Shown: in pieces, positions 53,001 to 61,492 of the stretch
Numbering within the stretch: position 1 is the first letter of the stretch
Layout: each line of letters begins with the position of its first letter
Assembly: GCA_018830645.1 (NCBI GenBank)
Contig: JAHJSA010000077.1
Span: 1 to 64,000, forward strand
DNA length: 64,000 nt
Origin: Actinomycetota bacterium
Lineage (GTDB): Bacteria; Actinomycetota; Thermoleophilia; RBG-16-64-13
Direction: 5' to 3'
The notes under the pieces: generated by a model
The model's database searches: none
What the model was told of the DNA's origin: nothing
What the model saw: the letters and a program-made list of their open reading frames with translations, nothing else
Made by a program: the position numbers and the translations under genes

Positions 53001-54946
53001 TGGCCGAGACAACGACCTATGACGTGGTGGTGGTCGGTGCCGGGCACGCGGGCTGCGAAGCCGCCTTGGCCGCCGCGAGGATGGGCGTGCGAACCGCGCT
53101 GGTGACCCTCAGCGTCGACAAGATCGCCCTCATGCCCTGCAACCCCGCAGTCGGTGGGGTCGGCAAGGGGCAGTTGACCAGGGAAATCGATGCCTTGGGC
53201 GGAGAACAGGGCAGGAACACTGACCGCGCCTTCGTGCAGATCAAGATGTTGAACACGTCGAAGGGACCGGCAGTCCGCGCGCTACGGGCACAGGCCGACA
53301 AGCGGTTGTACGAGGACTGGATGAAGGTGACTCTCTTCTCTACCCCAGGCCTGGAAGTGATCCAGGGAGAGGTGGCCTCACTCGATGTTTCACGTGAAAC
53401 AGTGCGAGGCTTACTCCTCGCGGACGGCCGGCGTGTCCGTGCGCGCTCCGTCGTTCTCGCCGCAGGTACCTTCTTGCGTGGCAGAGTGGTCGTAGGTCAG
53501 CGGACGTACGCTGCGGGTCGCGTGGGAGAATTGCCGGCCACCCTGCTTTCCGCGAGCCTTGAGCGCTACGGGGTGGAACTCGGGCGGTTCCAGTCTGCCA
53601 CCCCACCCCGGGTGGATGGTCGGACCATCGATCGAGCGGGCATGATCCTGCAGCCGGGCGACGCCGGGTCTCTTGGGTTCTCCCATTGGGAGCGCCCCCG
53701 ACCCCGCACCCAGCTACCCTGCTACCTCACTCACACGACAGCCCGGGTGCACGACGTGGTCGCGGAGTATCTTGATCTGAGCCCGATAAAGACTGGGTCG
53801 GTGAGTGGGCGGGGGCCACGGTACTGCCCGTCCATAGACAGGAAAGTCATCAACTTCCCCGACCGCGACCGGCACCCTATCTTCGTCGAGCCCGAGGGTG
53901 CTCGAACTCACGAGATGTACCTGCAGGGGTTGACCACCAGCCTCCCGGTGTTCGTACAGGAGAAGATAATCCAAGCGACGCCCGGACTCGAACGCGCGCG
54001 ACTTGTGCGGCCGGGTTATGCGGTGGAGTACGACTACATCGTCCCCCAGGGCCTCTCGTCGGCGCTGGGGGTGCGAGTAGTGGACGGTCTCTACTCGGCC
54101 GGCCAGGTCAACGGCACCTCAGGCTACGAAGAAGCCGCCGCCCAGGGACTCATGGCGGGGTGCAACGCCGCGCTCTACGCGCTCGGCCAGGAGCCGCTTA
54201 CCCTGAGGCGCGATCAGGCCTACATCGGCGTGCTGATCGACGATCTGGTCACCAAGGGCGTCGACGAGCCCTACCGCATGTTCACATCCCGAGCCGAGCA
54301 CAGGCTGCTCCTCCGGCACGACAACGCCGCGGAGCGTCTAAGTGAGATCGGCCACTCTCTGGGGCTGATCTCCGATGAGCAGCTCGGGCGTGTGCATGCC
54401 GAATCGGCCTTGCTGGAGCGAGCGGCCGACCTTCTCGATTCGACGCGACTGCGAGGAGGCGAGCGTACGGACGAGTTGCTTGAGAGCCTTGGCACGTCAC
54501 GCCTGACCGAGTCGCAAACCGCAGCCCAGGTGCTGAAACGCCCCCAAGTCTCCTTTCGCGATCTCGTGCAGATGATCGAAGGGCCGGCCGCCGAGTGGCT
54601 CGCCGGACTGCCCGGTGACGTCGTAGACCGCCTGGCAGTGCGGGCCCAGTATGATGGCTACATTCAGCGTCAGCTGGCTGAGATCGGCCGGCTGAAGGCA
54701 ACGGAGACCACCTCCATCCCCGACGACATCGACTATCGGGCCCTGGAGGGCATCACGGTCGAAGCAAAGGACAAGCTTTCGCGCATGAGGCCTATGACTC
54801 TCGGCCAGGCGTCCCGCATTGCCGGCGTGTCACCGGCGGACGTCTCTGTTCTGATGCTGTACATACACCGAATCCGTGCCTCACAGACGTCCCGGACCGA
54901 GGGGGGCGCAGCGGCGGGCGGTGTTCGGAGTGGCCGGCCGAGCTGA
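53000..54946 (+). CDS. mnmG: tRNA uridine 5-carboxymethylaminomethyl modification enzyme MnmG (GidA)
   Basis: 648 aa. FAD motif VVVVGAGHAGCEAALAAARMG, then NPAVGGVGKGQLTREIDALGG, catalytic cysteine in RYCPSIDRKV, VNGTSGYEEAAAQGLMAG and the C-terminal domain with EAKDKLSRMRPMTLGQASRIAGVSPADVS. It works with MnmE on U34. The ATG at 53000 shares its A with the stop of the upstream gene. The coding sequence contains a perfect parS palindrome. Confidence 0.97.
   Translation: MAETTTYDVVVVGAGHAGCEAALAAARMGVRTALVTLSVDKIALMPCNPAVGGVGKGQLTREIDALGGEQGRNTDRAFVQIKMLNTSKGPAVRALRAQADKRLYEDWMKVTLFSTPGLEVIQGEVASLDVSRETVRGLLLADGRRVRARSVVLAAGTFLRGRVVVGQRTYAAGRVGELPATLLSASLERYGVELGRFQSATPPRVDGRTIDRAGMILQPGDAGSLGFSHWERPRPRTQLPCYLTHTTARVHDVVAEYLDLSPIKTGSVSGRGPRYCPSIDRKVINFPDRDRHPIFVEPEGARTHEMYLQGLTTSLPVFVQEKIIQATPGLERARLVRPGYAVEYDYIVPQGLSSALGVRVVDGLYSAGQVNGTSGYEEAAAQGLMAGCNAALYALGQEPLTLRRDQAYIGVLIDDLVTKGVDEPYRMFTSRAEHRLLLRHDNAAERLSEIGHSLGLISDEQLGRVHAESALLERAADLLDSTRLRGGERTDELLESLGTSRLTESQTAAQVLKRPQVSFRDLVQMIEGPAAEWLAGLPGDVVDRLAVRAQYDGYIQRQLAEIGRLKATETTSIPDDIDYRALEGITVEAKDKLSRMRPMTLGQASRIAGVSPADVSVLMLYIHRIRASQTSRTEGGAAAGGVRSGRPS
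53386..53401. promoter_or_regulatory. parS centromere site (TGTTTCACGTGAAACA)
   Basis: A 16-bp perfect palindrome equal to the bacterial parS consensus TGTTNCACGTGAAACA, inside mnmG and read there as VSRET-type codons. ParB, encoded about 3 kb downstream, should bind it. I found no second perfect copy in the window. Confidence 0.93.
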
Positions 54947-54991
54947 GTCTCCATCCGGGACGCACATGACCACCGCGAGGAGAAGACCACG

Positions 54992-55696
54992 TTGGACCTG
55001 AGGCACCTTCACGCCTACGAGGAGCGGGGCCTCTCTTCTGAAGACATCGACCGTCTTTCCGTCTTCGGTGACATGCTGCTCTCGTCTCGGAGCAACGTCA
55101 CGGCCGTACGGGACGCTGAGACCATGGAAGAGGTGCATTTCCTGGATTCTCTCTCGTTTCTGGACACCCCCGAGCTGGTCACGGCCCGGCGGGTGGTCGA
55201 TGTGGGTTCAGGCGGCGGCCTGCCCGCGGTGGTGCTCGCCATCGCTCTGCCCCAGACTCACGTCGTGGCCCTTGACTCGGTTGGTAAGAAGTGTGCCTTC
55301 GTCGATTCCGTGCGGGCACGCCTGGCCCTTGCGAATCTCGAGGTGGTCTGTGCCCGGTCCGAAGACTACGGCCGCACAGAAGCGCGCGAGTCTTTCGAAG
55401 CCGTTGTCGCCCGGGCCGTTGCCCCGCTGCCGATCCTAGCCGAACTGTGCGTTCCCTTGATTCAGGTGGGCGGGATCTTCGTGGCGGCAAAGGGTGCACT
55501 CTCAGACCAAGAGAGCATTGAGGGAGCAGCAGCCCTCGCTATACTGGGATGCGATCCGTACCGGAGCGTGAGGGCGCGCTCCTTCGAGAGAGCTGAGAAT
55601 CGGTGGTTGCTCGTCACGAAGAAAGCGAGGAAGACCCCCATGGAGTATCCGCGTCGCGCGGGGGTGCCTGCCAAGCGGCCACTTGGTACATCGTGA
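54992..55696 (+). CDS. rsmG: 16S rRNA (guanine-527 N7) methyltransferase RsmG (GidB)
   Basis: 234 aa, TTG start at 54992 with GAGGAGA upstream. SAM-binding motif VVDVGSGGGLPAVVLAIALP, KKCAFVDSVRARLAL and VVARAVAPLPILAELCVPL are family signatures. It methylates G527 of 16S rRNA. It overlaps no gene but is 16 bases from the likely parA start. Confidence 0.94.
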   Translation: MDLRHLHAYEERGLSSEDIDRLSVFGDMLLSSRSNVTAVRDAETMEEVHFLDSLSFLDTPELVTARRVVDVGSGGGLPAVVLAIALPQTHVVALDSVGKKCAFVDSVRARLALANLEVVCARSEDYGRTEARESFEAVVARAVAPLPILAELCVPLIQVGGIFVAAKGALSDQESIEGAAALAILGCDPYRSVRARSFERAENRWLLVTKKARKTPMEYPRRAGVPAKRPLGTS

Positions 55697-55712
55697 AGAG
55701 CGGAGCAGAGCG

Positions 55713-56477
55713 GTGATCTTCGCACTGGCCAACCAGAAGGGCGGAGTGGGAAAGACGACCACGGCGATCAACCTCGCCGCCACGTTGGCTCAGTCCGGCG
55801 AGCGCGTATTGCTGATCGATCTAGACCCACAGGCCAACGCCACAACGGGCCTCGGAGTGCGCGTAGAAGCCGAGGATCCCGCGATGCTCGAGGTGCTTCT
55901 CGGGGAGACGGGCCTCTCCGAGGTCGTGGTGCCGACGCCGGTGGAGGGGTTGCTGCTGGCGCCTTCATCGAGGAACATGGCGGGAGCGAGTGTCATGCTG
56001 CCCGATCTGACCCGGCGGGAGTTCCGCCTCCGAGACGCGCTCGCGGGCCTGGAATCCTCGGGAGAACAGTTCTCGTACGTATTCGTAGACTGCCCACCGT
56101 CGCTGGGCCTCCTTACGGTGAACGCCTTGGTTGCCTCAGACCAAGTGATCGTGCCTGTGCAGGCCGAATACTACGCGTTGGAGGGGCTCGCGCAGCTCCT
56201 CGACACCGTCGATGCTTTGCGGCGCAGGCTGAATCCCGGCCTGCGGGTCGCAGGATTGGTGCTGACCATGGCGGATGTTCGCACCAATCTGGCCAGGCAG
56301 GTGGAGACGGATATCCGCGCGCATTTCCCAGGGCTCACGTTCGATACCGTGGTGCCGCGCAACGTCCGGCTGGCCGAAGCGCCGAGCTTCGGACTGCCTG
56401 TCTCGGTGTTCGATCCGCACTGCGTCGGTTCTGACGCGTACTTCGATCTGACGCAGGAGGTGGTTGGACGTGGCTAA
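55713..56477 (+). CDS. parA: Chromosome partitioning ATPase ParA (Soj)
   Basis: 254 aa from GTG 55713, preceded by CGGAGC. Deviant Walker A QKGGVGKTTTAINLAATLA, the DLDPQANATTGLG motif and FVDCPPSLGLLTVNAL identify ParA/Soj. ATP-bound dimers bind DNA and interact with ParB. It overlaps parB by 8 bases. The track's ten extra residues lie upstream of the SD. Confidence 0.96.
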   Translation: MIFALANQKGGVGKTTTAINLAATLAQSGERVLLIDLDPQANATTGLGVRVEAEDPAMLEVLLGETGLSEVVVPTPVEGLLLAPSSRNMAGASVMLPDLTRREFRLRDALAGLESSGEQFSYVFVDCPPSLGLLTVNALVASDQVIVPVQAEYYALEGLAQLLDTVDALRRRLNPGLRVAGLVLTMADVRTNLARQVETDIRAHFPGLTFDTVVPRNVRLAEAPSFGLPVSVFDPHCVGSDAYFDLTQEVVGRG

Positions 56478-57411
56478 GCGGAGGAGCGGCTTAGGGCGAG
56501 GGCTGGCTGAACTCTTGGGAGAGGGCGCGGCGGCGGTTGACAGTGGGGCGCCGGAAGGGCCGTACGCCACCGGTGCCACGGCCGTTTCGGTGCCCACCGA
56601 GGGTGCCGAGCCGCGGGCAGGCACCGTCGACCTACCGGTTACGATGATCAAACCCAACCCAAGGCAGCCTCGCCGTGGCATCGAGGCAGAGCCGCTCGCG
56701 GAACTGGCTCGGTCCATCGAGAGTGTCGGCCTCATACAGCCAGTCATCGTCCGGCCGTTGGGAGACGGCTACGAACTCATAGCCGGTGAGCGCCGCTGGC
56801 GCGCTGCGCAGATGGCAGGGTACACAGTAATCCCCGCTATTCTGCGAGAAGCTTCAGATGTGGAAAGTCTTGAATTGGCGCTCGTGGAAAACGTGGTGCG
56901 GCAGAACCTGAACGCCGTGGACGAGGCGTTCGCCTTCCAGGTTCTGCTCGAGGACCTGGGAGTCACCCAGGAGGCTCTTGCCGCGCAAGTGGGAAAGAGC
57001 CGTTCCGCCATCGCAAACAAGATCAGATTGTTGGAGCTGGCCGCTCCCGTGCAGGAGATGCTGATCGACGGCTCGCTCTCCGAGGGGCACGGCCGTGCTC
57101 TCCTGGGATTGCGATCTCGCGGAGACCAAGTCAGGCTCGCCCGCAGAGCGGCCCGCACAGGCCTGTCTGTTCGGGCGGTCGAGTCGGAGGTGCGGCGGGC
57201 GATCACGACCGCCGACGCGACTCTCGAGGTATCGGGCAAGGAACAGCCGCACATCCCTGAGGATCTGCTCGACGATATCCGCGATCGCTTCTGTGGTCGA
57301 TTCGAAGTCGTCCCCCGGGTCCGATTCGGGCGGACCGGCGGTGTGATCGAGCTCCCGTTCAAGGACGAGGAGGAACTGCGTCGCCTCGCCGCTCGCCTCG
57401 GAGGTTCCTGA
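56470..57411 (+). CDS. parB: Chromosome partitioning protein ParB (Spo0J)
   Basis: 313 aa. The likely start is GTG 56470 (VAKRRSGLGRGL), with AGGAGGT eight bases before. The N-terminal CTP-binding domain has NPRQPRR and GERRWRAAQ; the central helix-turn-helix follows (GVTQEALAAQVGKSRSAIANKIRLLEL). The C-terminal domain is for dimerisation. Its site, parS, is in mnmG. The 36 bases around the parB stop are imperfectly repeated just downstream (ctcggaggttcctgatcg at 57397, ctcggaggctcctgatcg at 57434). Confidence 0.96.
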   Translation: MAKRRSGLGRGLAELLGEGAAAVDSGAPEGPYATGATAVSVPTEGAEPRAGTVDLPVTMIKPNPRQPRRGIEAEPLAELARSIESVGLIQPVIVRPLGDGYELIAGERRWRAAQMAGYTVIPAILREASDVESLELALVENVVRQNLNAVDEAFAFQVLLEDLGVTQEALAAQVGKSRSAIANKIRLLELAAPVQEMLIDGSLSEGHGRALLGLRSRGDQVRLARRAARTGLSVRAVESEVRRAITTADATLEVSGKEQPHIPEDLLDDIRDRFCGRFEVVPRVRFGRTGGVIELPFKDEEELRRLAARLGGS

Positions 57412-57634
57412 TCGGGCCTGTCTCTCTGACCATCTCGGAGGCTCCTGATCGCACCCGCCTGGAGCACGCCTAGCCGTGCTCCAGGGAGACGTAGCCCCCG
57501 AAGCTTGGCTTTCGAACTCTTGACGCTCCGCATCTGGGCCGGAACTCTTGGAGCCTCCGGACCGTCCCAGTGGTCGAGATCATCGTGATCCGATCCGTCT
57601 GACAGCTCAAGGACTCTAGGAGGAGCGTGGCGCC

Positions 57635-58507
57635 ATGAAGGAGATCGCAGGAACGAACGCGCGCGTGGAAGGTGGGAATACGCGCGAGGGCGGTGGGAAT
57701 ACGCGCGAGGGCGGTGGGAATACGCGCGAGGGCGGTGGGCTCACCCCCAGCCGGAGGGCGGCGCTGTCGAGTATCGTCGTGGCGGTAGCGCTTGTTGCCG
57801 TGGCCCTCGTGGCCGGCTGCACCTCTCAGCAGGACACGTCGGGCACCAACGGGGGGGAAACCGTGACTCAACCGATCGACTCGATCACAGTGTCCGGTCA
57901 GGGCACGATCAAGGCTGGGCCGGATGAAGCGGTGATCACCGTCACCGTCGAGACGGACGCACCCGACCCGCAGCAGGCGCTCGACGCCAACTCCAAAGGC
58001 ATGCAGAGTGTGCTCGATCGGCTCAAGGCCGAGGGGTTGGACGACGCTTCGCTTCAGACCGCGAATGTCGCTGTCTTCCCTAACCGGAGATGGGACGAGA
58101 AGACCAACAAGGAGGTCACCGAATCGTATCGGGCCCAGAACTCGATCCAGGTGATCCTCACCGACCTAGCGCGAGTCGGCCCCGTGTTCGCTGCGGCCAC
58201 CGAAGCGGGTGCGGGAACGGTCTCCGGCCCTGACTGGCGCTTGTCCGATGACGGGGTGGCTGTCTCGCAGGCTCTCGAGAAGGCGTATGCCGCTGCCCGA
58301 GCCAAGGCGGAGACGTTGGCGACCGCAGCCGGCGTCCAACTCGGAGAGGTGTTGAGCGTACAAGAGAGCGGTGTTCAGGCGCCCCCGGTTTTTTACGGGG
58401 AGAGAGCGGGCGCGACTTTCGACACGGCTGTTCAGGCGCCTCCCGTGAACCCCATGGACTTGGAGGTCATAGGTTCGGTGACCGTGACGTTCAGGCTCGA
58501 CAAGTAG
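57635..58507 (+). CDS. SIMPL-domain (DUF541) lipoprotein with repeated N-terminus
   Basis: 290 aa. After a repeat-built cytoplasmic N-terminus (GGNTREG units) comes a signal sequence with lipobox LVAGC (Cys about residue 62). The SIMPL/DUF541 domain runs to the end: ITVSGQGTIKAGPDEAVITVTVET, YRAQNSIQVILTDL, ALEKAYAAARAKAETLATAAGV and IGSVTVTFRL. Such proteins are surface or periplasmic with uncertain function. No in-frame start lies between the repeat and the signal sequence, so the repeat appears to be translated ahead of the signal peptide, which is unusual. AGGAGG lies upstream. Confidence 0.85.
   Translation: MKEIAGTNARVEGGNTREGGGNTREGGGNTREGGGLTPSRRAALSSIVVAVALVAVALVAGCTSQQDTSGTNGGETVTQPIDSITVSGQGTIKAGPDEAVITVTVETDAPDPQQALDANSKGMQSVLDRLKAEGLDDASLQTANVAVFPNRRWDEKTNKEVTESYRAQNSIQVILTDLARVGPVFAAATEAGAGTVSGPDWRLSDDGVAVSQALEKAYAAARAKAETLATAAGVQLGEVLSVQESGVQAPPVFYGERAGATFDTAVQAPPVNPMDLEVIGSVTVTFRLDK
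57671..57739 (+). repeat. 21-nt tandem repeat at the start of the lipoprotein gene
   Basis: Three full copies of ggtgggaatacgcgcgaggg (+c), period 21, plus ggtggg. It is in frame and encodes GGNTREG, directly upstream of the signal-peptide codons. Confidence 0.95.
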
Positions 58508-58643
58508 CTCGGCTCCCGAGACCTCCACGAGAGATCTCGCGAGAGCGAGAGATATCCTCGAGGAGGACCTATCTCACCACCCACCTCCCGGCGCGTGCGA
58601 GCACCTCGTGCTTTGGGGGGTGGCGTGCTGTTATGATGAGGCC

Positions 58644-58937
58644 ATGGACCTACAGTGGGACACGGGTGCCGTTGAGAGCGGCTGGGAGGTGCGGTTGTCG
58701 GTGGCCCTTGACCGACGCGAGACGAGCGACCTCTTCCTGGTCGGAGACAAGCTGATCTCGTGGCCGACCGACGGCATGGTGCATCAGGGCGCAGGGCCCA
58801 TCGATCGTAGCAGCATGTTCCTGTCCGAGATCGTTGCCCGCCCCGAGGGCTTGCGGTTGGTGTATGAATCCGAGGAGGCAGCGGTGCGATCGGGGAAGAT
58901 CCTAGAGTATCAGGCCCGCGCTGCGTTGAGGGGGTGA
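58644..58937 (+). CDS. Hypothetical 97-aa protein, coupled to roadblock gene
   Basis: Not recognised. Start ATG 58644 follows GATGAGG; the track adds 12 residues. The protein is soluble, mixed alpha/beta, with a tryptophan pair near each end of the first half (LQWDTG, LISWPTD) and an amphipathic C-terminal helix (ESEEAAVRSGKILEYQARAAL). Its stop overlaps the GTG of the roadblock gene by four bases. A partner function with the roadblock protein is inferred only from that. Confidence 0.6.
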   Translation: MDLQWDTGAVESGWEVRLSVALDRRETSDLFLVGDKLISWPTDGMVHQGAGPIDRSSMFLSEIVARPEGLRLVYESEEAAVRSGKILEYQARAALRG

Positions 58938-59275
58938 GACCGACGGTAACGACAGATCCCATCTACGAGCTGATGCGGAGCTACCTGGAGATCGACGGAG
59001 TGCTGGCCGCGATCCTGGTGTCCGATCAGGGGCTCGTGGTCAATGGAGCCCAAAGCGGCCAGATCGACATAGACACCATCTCGGCGTTGGTGGTCGATAC
59101 TCTGACTTCCGCGCAGCGGTTCGGGGTGGAGGCCGGTGTCGGACGTGTTGACACGCTCACGGTCGAGTTCGAGGAACTCTCGGTGCTGCTCGCCCCGTTC
59201 GACCACGACCTCATGCTCGCCCTCGTGGGCACACCCGGTGCCTTTCTACGGAACGGCGGCCTGCCGCTCATGTGA
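58934..59275 (+). CDS. Roadblock/LC7-domain protein
   Basis: 113 aa. The fold pattern is clear: YLEIDGVLAAILVSDQGLVV at the start, then a helix (IDTISALVVDTLTSAQRFG) and a strand pair (VDTLTVEFEELSVLLAPFDHDLMLALV). Bacterial roadblock proteins regulate small MglA-like or Ras-like GTPases, but none is encoded nearby. The GTG start overlaps the preceding gene by four bases. It is convergent with the next gene, with only seven bases between stops. Confidence 0.75.
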   Translation: MRPTVTTDPIYELMRSYLEIDGVLAAILVSDQGLVVNGAQSGQIDIDTISALVVDTLTSAQRFGVEAGVGRVDTLTVEFEELSVLLAPFDHDLMLALVGTPGAFLRNGGLPLM

Positions 59276-59282
59276 GAAGCTC

Positions 59283-59720
59283 CTACTGGATCGAGGCGAG
59301 TAGTTGCCCCGTCCGGTAGTCCAGTAGGGCGATCACATCCGATTTGGAGTCGTCGTCGGCAGCCACCCCCCACACTTCCCAGATGAACGTCTCCGGCTCT
59401 CCGACGTAGAGGTCGTTCCCATCGATAGTGGTGTACCGGTAGTCCTCGACTCCCCCGAGGAAGAGGAGTTCGACGCGGTTCGGGCGTAGGTCTGTATCGG
59501 CGAACAGCGTCTTGGCCCGGTCCAAGGCTTCTCCTGAGGTGTTGAGCTCCGAGGAGGGGCTCACTGTCGCGGCGGCGAAGACGAAACGGTACGCGCGGAA
59601 CGGGTTGCCCACGTACTGACCGTCCTGCGTGGGCGATGTGTACCGTTCCGCTACTACGAGCGGCAGGAACAATAGGATCGCGACCGTGCCGAGCAGGATG
59701 ACGACGATACGCCGGTTCAT
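59283..59720 (-). CDS. Membrane-anchored protein of unknown function
   Basis: 145 aa with an N-terminal hydrophobic anchor (VVILLGTVAILLFLPLVV). The rest is outside the membrane and ends FIWEVWGVAADDD...LLDYRTGQLLASIQ, a PepSY- or protease-propeptide-like strand pattern, but I cannot assign it. The 179 bases upstream hold no gene that I can support. Confidence 0.65.
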   Translation of the reverse strand: MNRRIVVILLGTVAILLFLPLVVAERYTSPTQDGQYVGNPFRAYRFVFAAATVSPSSELNTSGEALDRAKTLFADTDLRPNRVELLFLGGVEDYRYTTIDGNDLYVGEPETFIWEVWGVAADDDSKSDVIALLDYRTGQLLASIQ

Positions 59721-59899
59721 CCCGACCTTCCGACTCCCGACACGAGTGACTCCTTCCTCGCGGGTAGCGTACGAACTTGGCCGTGGCGAAACGGGGAGCG
59801 AAGATACTAGATTATCAGAGTCGACGCGCTGTGAGGGGCGCGTGCGCTATCGTCTGGCGGAGGGAAGGGCATCGGCCTGAGTCTGCCCGAAGCGCCCGG

Positions 59900-60874
59900 T
59901 TAGAGACGTTCGGCACGATCCGCCTCCTCGATCTCGGTCTGCGTGAGGTCGAGGGGCGAAGAGCCGCGCGTCGCGCGTCGGATGGCGGCACCGAGCCAGA
60001 TCGTCACGGCCACTAAGATGAGCGCCCCGAGAGCCAGTGTTCCGGCCATCTGCAGACCTACGAGCGAGAACATGCCGTACTCGTCGGTCGCGTAGACCAA
60101 CCAGTCGTCGCTCAATTCCAGGTCTGAACGATCGTAAGTGTCGAGCAGCGCCTGGTTGAAGCTGCGGGCGTGCGAGAGCCGGGTCACGAGGGCCCACAAC
60201 TCCTCCTCGTCGTAACGGTCGGCGAGGAAGCGCACAATCGCGAACCCTTGGATGGTGGCGAGGTCGCGATCGGGCCCGCGCAGAGCGTCGATCTCGTCGA
60301 GAGCCGAGAACCCGAGAAGATTCTCCGAAGTCGCCATGTAGAGCACTTCGATCGTGTGGTCGTCGGCTCCGGAGACGTATTGGGCGAAGCCCTCATTGAA
60401 CCAATCGGGTATTCGAAGCCCCGCCCGGACGTTTGCGCCAAGCAGGATGTGAGCCATTTCGTGCGTAACGACCTCTTGGTCGAGGTCGGTGCCCCGCAGG
60501 TAGATGCGGTTGCCGCCGAAGGTGGCGAATCCTCGGGTCATGGGAGCAGGCTGGATCCGCTCGTACTCGGCTTCGTCCTCGACCACGACGATCTCGACCG
60601 GCTCCGCCGGTCCGTTCACGAACCTGGGGCGGAGCTCCTCCCAAGCCCGATCGGCCATTGTGAGGGTCTTCACGGCCACCCCGTCCGTGGAGCTGCGTAC
60701 GCGCACGTGGGAGGAGGAGGCCACCGCTTCGAGGGAGATGAGTGTCGTCTGGTCGTGGGCCGAGGCCGGTAGGACGGCTGGGGAGAGGACGAGCGCGACA
60801 GCCGCCGCGACCACAGCAAGTAGGTGCGTCACGTTCCTGCGTCTTATGCCCTTCGTTCGCAGATCTCGCCTCAT
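59900..60874 (-). CDS. Secreted/membrane zinc peptidase-like protein (peptidase MA-type)
   Basis: 324 aa. The signal sequence ends near PASA. HEMAHILLG provides HExxH, and WFNEGFAQYVSG supplies the third zinc ligand about 25 residues later, a gluzincin arrangement as in peptidase MA-like proteins. A membrane helix follows at about residues 272-295 with a short cytoplasmic tail. Its start overlaps the YbaK stop by ATGA. Substrate unknown. Confidence 0.8.
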   Translation of the reverse strand: MRRDLRTKGIRRRNVTHLLAVVAAAVALVLSPAVLPASAHDQTTLISLEAVASSSHVRVRSSTDGVAVKTLTMADRAWEELRPRFVNGPAEPVEIVVVEDEAEYERIQPAPMTRGFATFGGNRIYLRGTDLDQEVVTHEMAHILLGANVRAGLRIPDWFNEGFAQYVSGADDHTIEVLYMATSENLLGFSALDEIDALRGPDRDLATIQGFAIVRFLADRYDEEELWALVTRLSHARSFNQALLDTYDRSDLELSDDWLVYATDEYGMFSLVGLQMAGTLALGALILVAVTIWLGAAIRRATRGSSPLDLTQTEIEEADRAERL

Positions 60875-61377
60875 GCGCAGATCTCACCCCAGGTGACCGA
60901 CACGTGGCGGGCGAGGTCGCGGCTGGCAACGCGCAGCATGTGACGGTCTGAGCCGGCGCCGCAGAACACGACATCGGCCGACAAGATCACCGAGTCACCG
61001 AACACCGGAAGGTCGGCGGGCAGTCCCACCGGAGCCACGCCCCCGACGGGATAGCCGCTCGTCTTTTCCACGAGGCGCCGGGACGCCAGTCTTACTTCGC
61101 CGGCTCCCGCGAGAGTCGCCAGCTTGACGAACGAGAGATCACGGTCACCAGGCACCAGCGCCACCACCGGGGAACCGTCGGCGACGCACACGAGGCTCTT
61201 GACGATAGAGGAGACGGGGACCCCCAGGCCTTCGGCGGCCTCCGCCGCGGTGCGAGCATAGCCGCGCATCGTCACGATCTCGTGTGTGACGGCAGCGGCC
61301 GTCAGAACGGCGGAGACGGTGGTCTCGTCCGAGCGGCCGGGCGCATCGACGTCGTGCTCGTCCTGCGGGCGGTTCAT
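60871..61377 (-). CDS. YbaK/EbsC-type aminoacyl-tRNA deacylase
   Basis: 168 aa from ATG 61377; the track's first 76 residues read through a repeat and the cobO start region. YbaK features: TAAEAAEGLGVPVSSIVKSLVC with the conserved lysine, VALVPGDRDLSFVKLATLAG, and GYPVGGVAPVG. The family hydrolyses mischarged tRNA such as Cys-tRNA-Pro. It overlaps the downstream peptidase gene by ATGA. Confidence 0.9.
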   Translation of the reverse strand: MNRPQDEHDVDAPGRSDETTVSAVLTAAAVTHEIVTMRGYARTAAEAAEGLGVPVSSIVKSLVCVADGSPVVALVPGDRDLSFVKLATLAGAGEVRLASRRLVEKTSGYPVGGVAPVGLPADLPVFGDSVILSADVVFCGAGSDRHMLRVASRDLARHVSVTWGEICA

Positions 61378-61388
61378 GATGATTGATT

Positions 61389-61423
61389 GTACCCCGTGAC
61401 CTTCGTGTACCCCGTGACCTTCG
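61389..61423. repeat. 18-nt tandem duplication in the ybaK-cobO divergent promoter region
   Basis: gtaccccgtgaccttcgt occurs at 61389-61406 and again (17 nt) at 61407-61423, about ten bases upstream of the ybaK ATG. Confidence 0.8.
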
Positions 61424-61492
61424 GCCCGACTCGACGGGCCGTCCGCGGGCGGAGGGTCATGCGGGACTCCTGGGTGCGATACTATCCCCTCC

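Noticed and set aside
58896-59818. Similar 18-mers aagatcctagagtatcag (58896) and aagatactagattatcag (59801), suggesting a duplicated gene fragment
   Set aside because: Two mismatches in 18 bases at this distance are expected by chance about once in a window of this size; the flanks do not align well.
59721-59899. Plus-strand 79-aa ORF starting at 59777
   Set aside because: It has a TTG start without a ribosome-binding site, Arg-rich composition and overlaps the 3' end of the peptidase gene in antisense.
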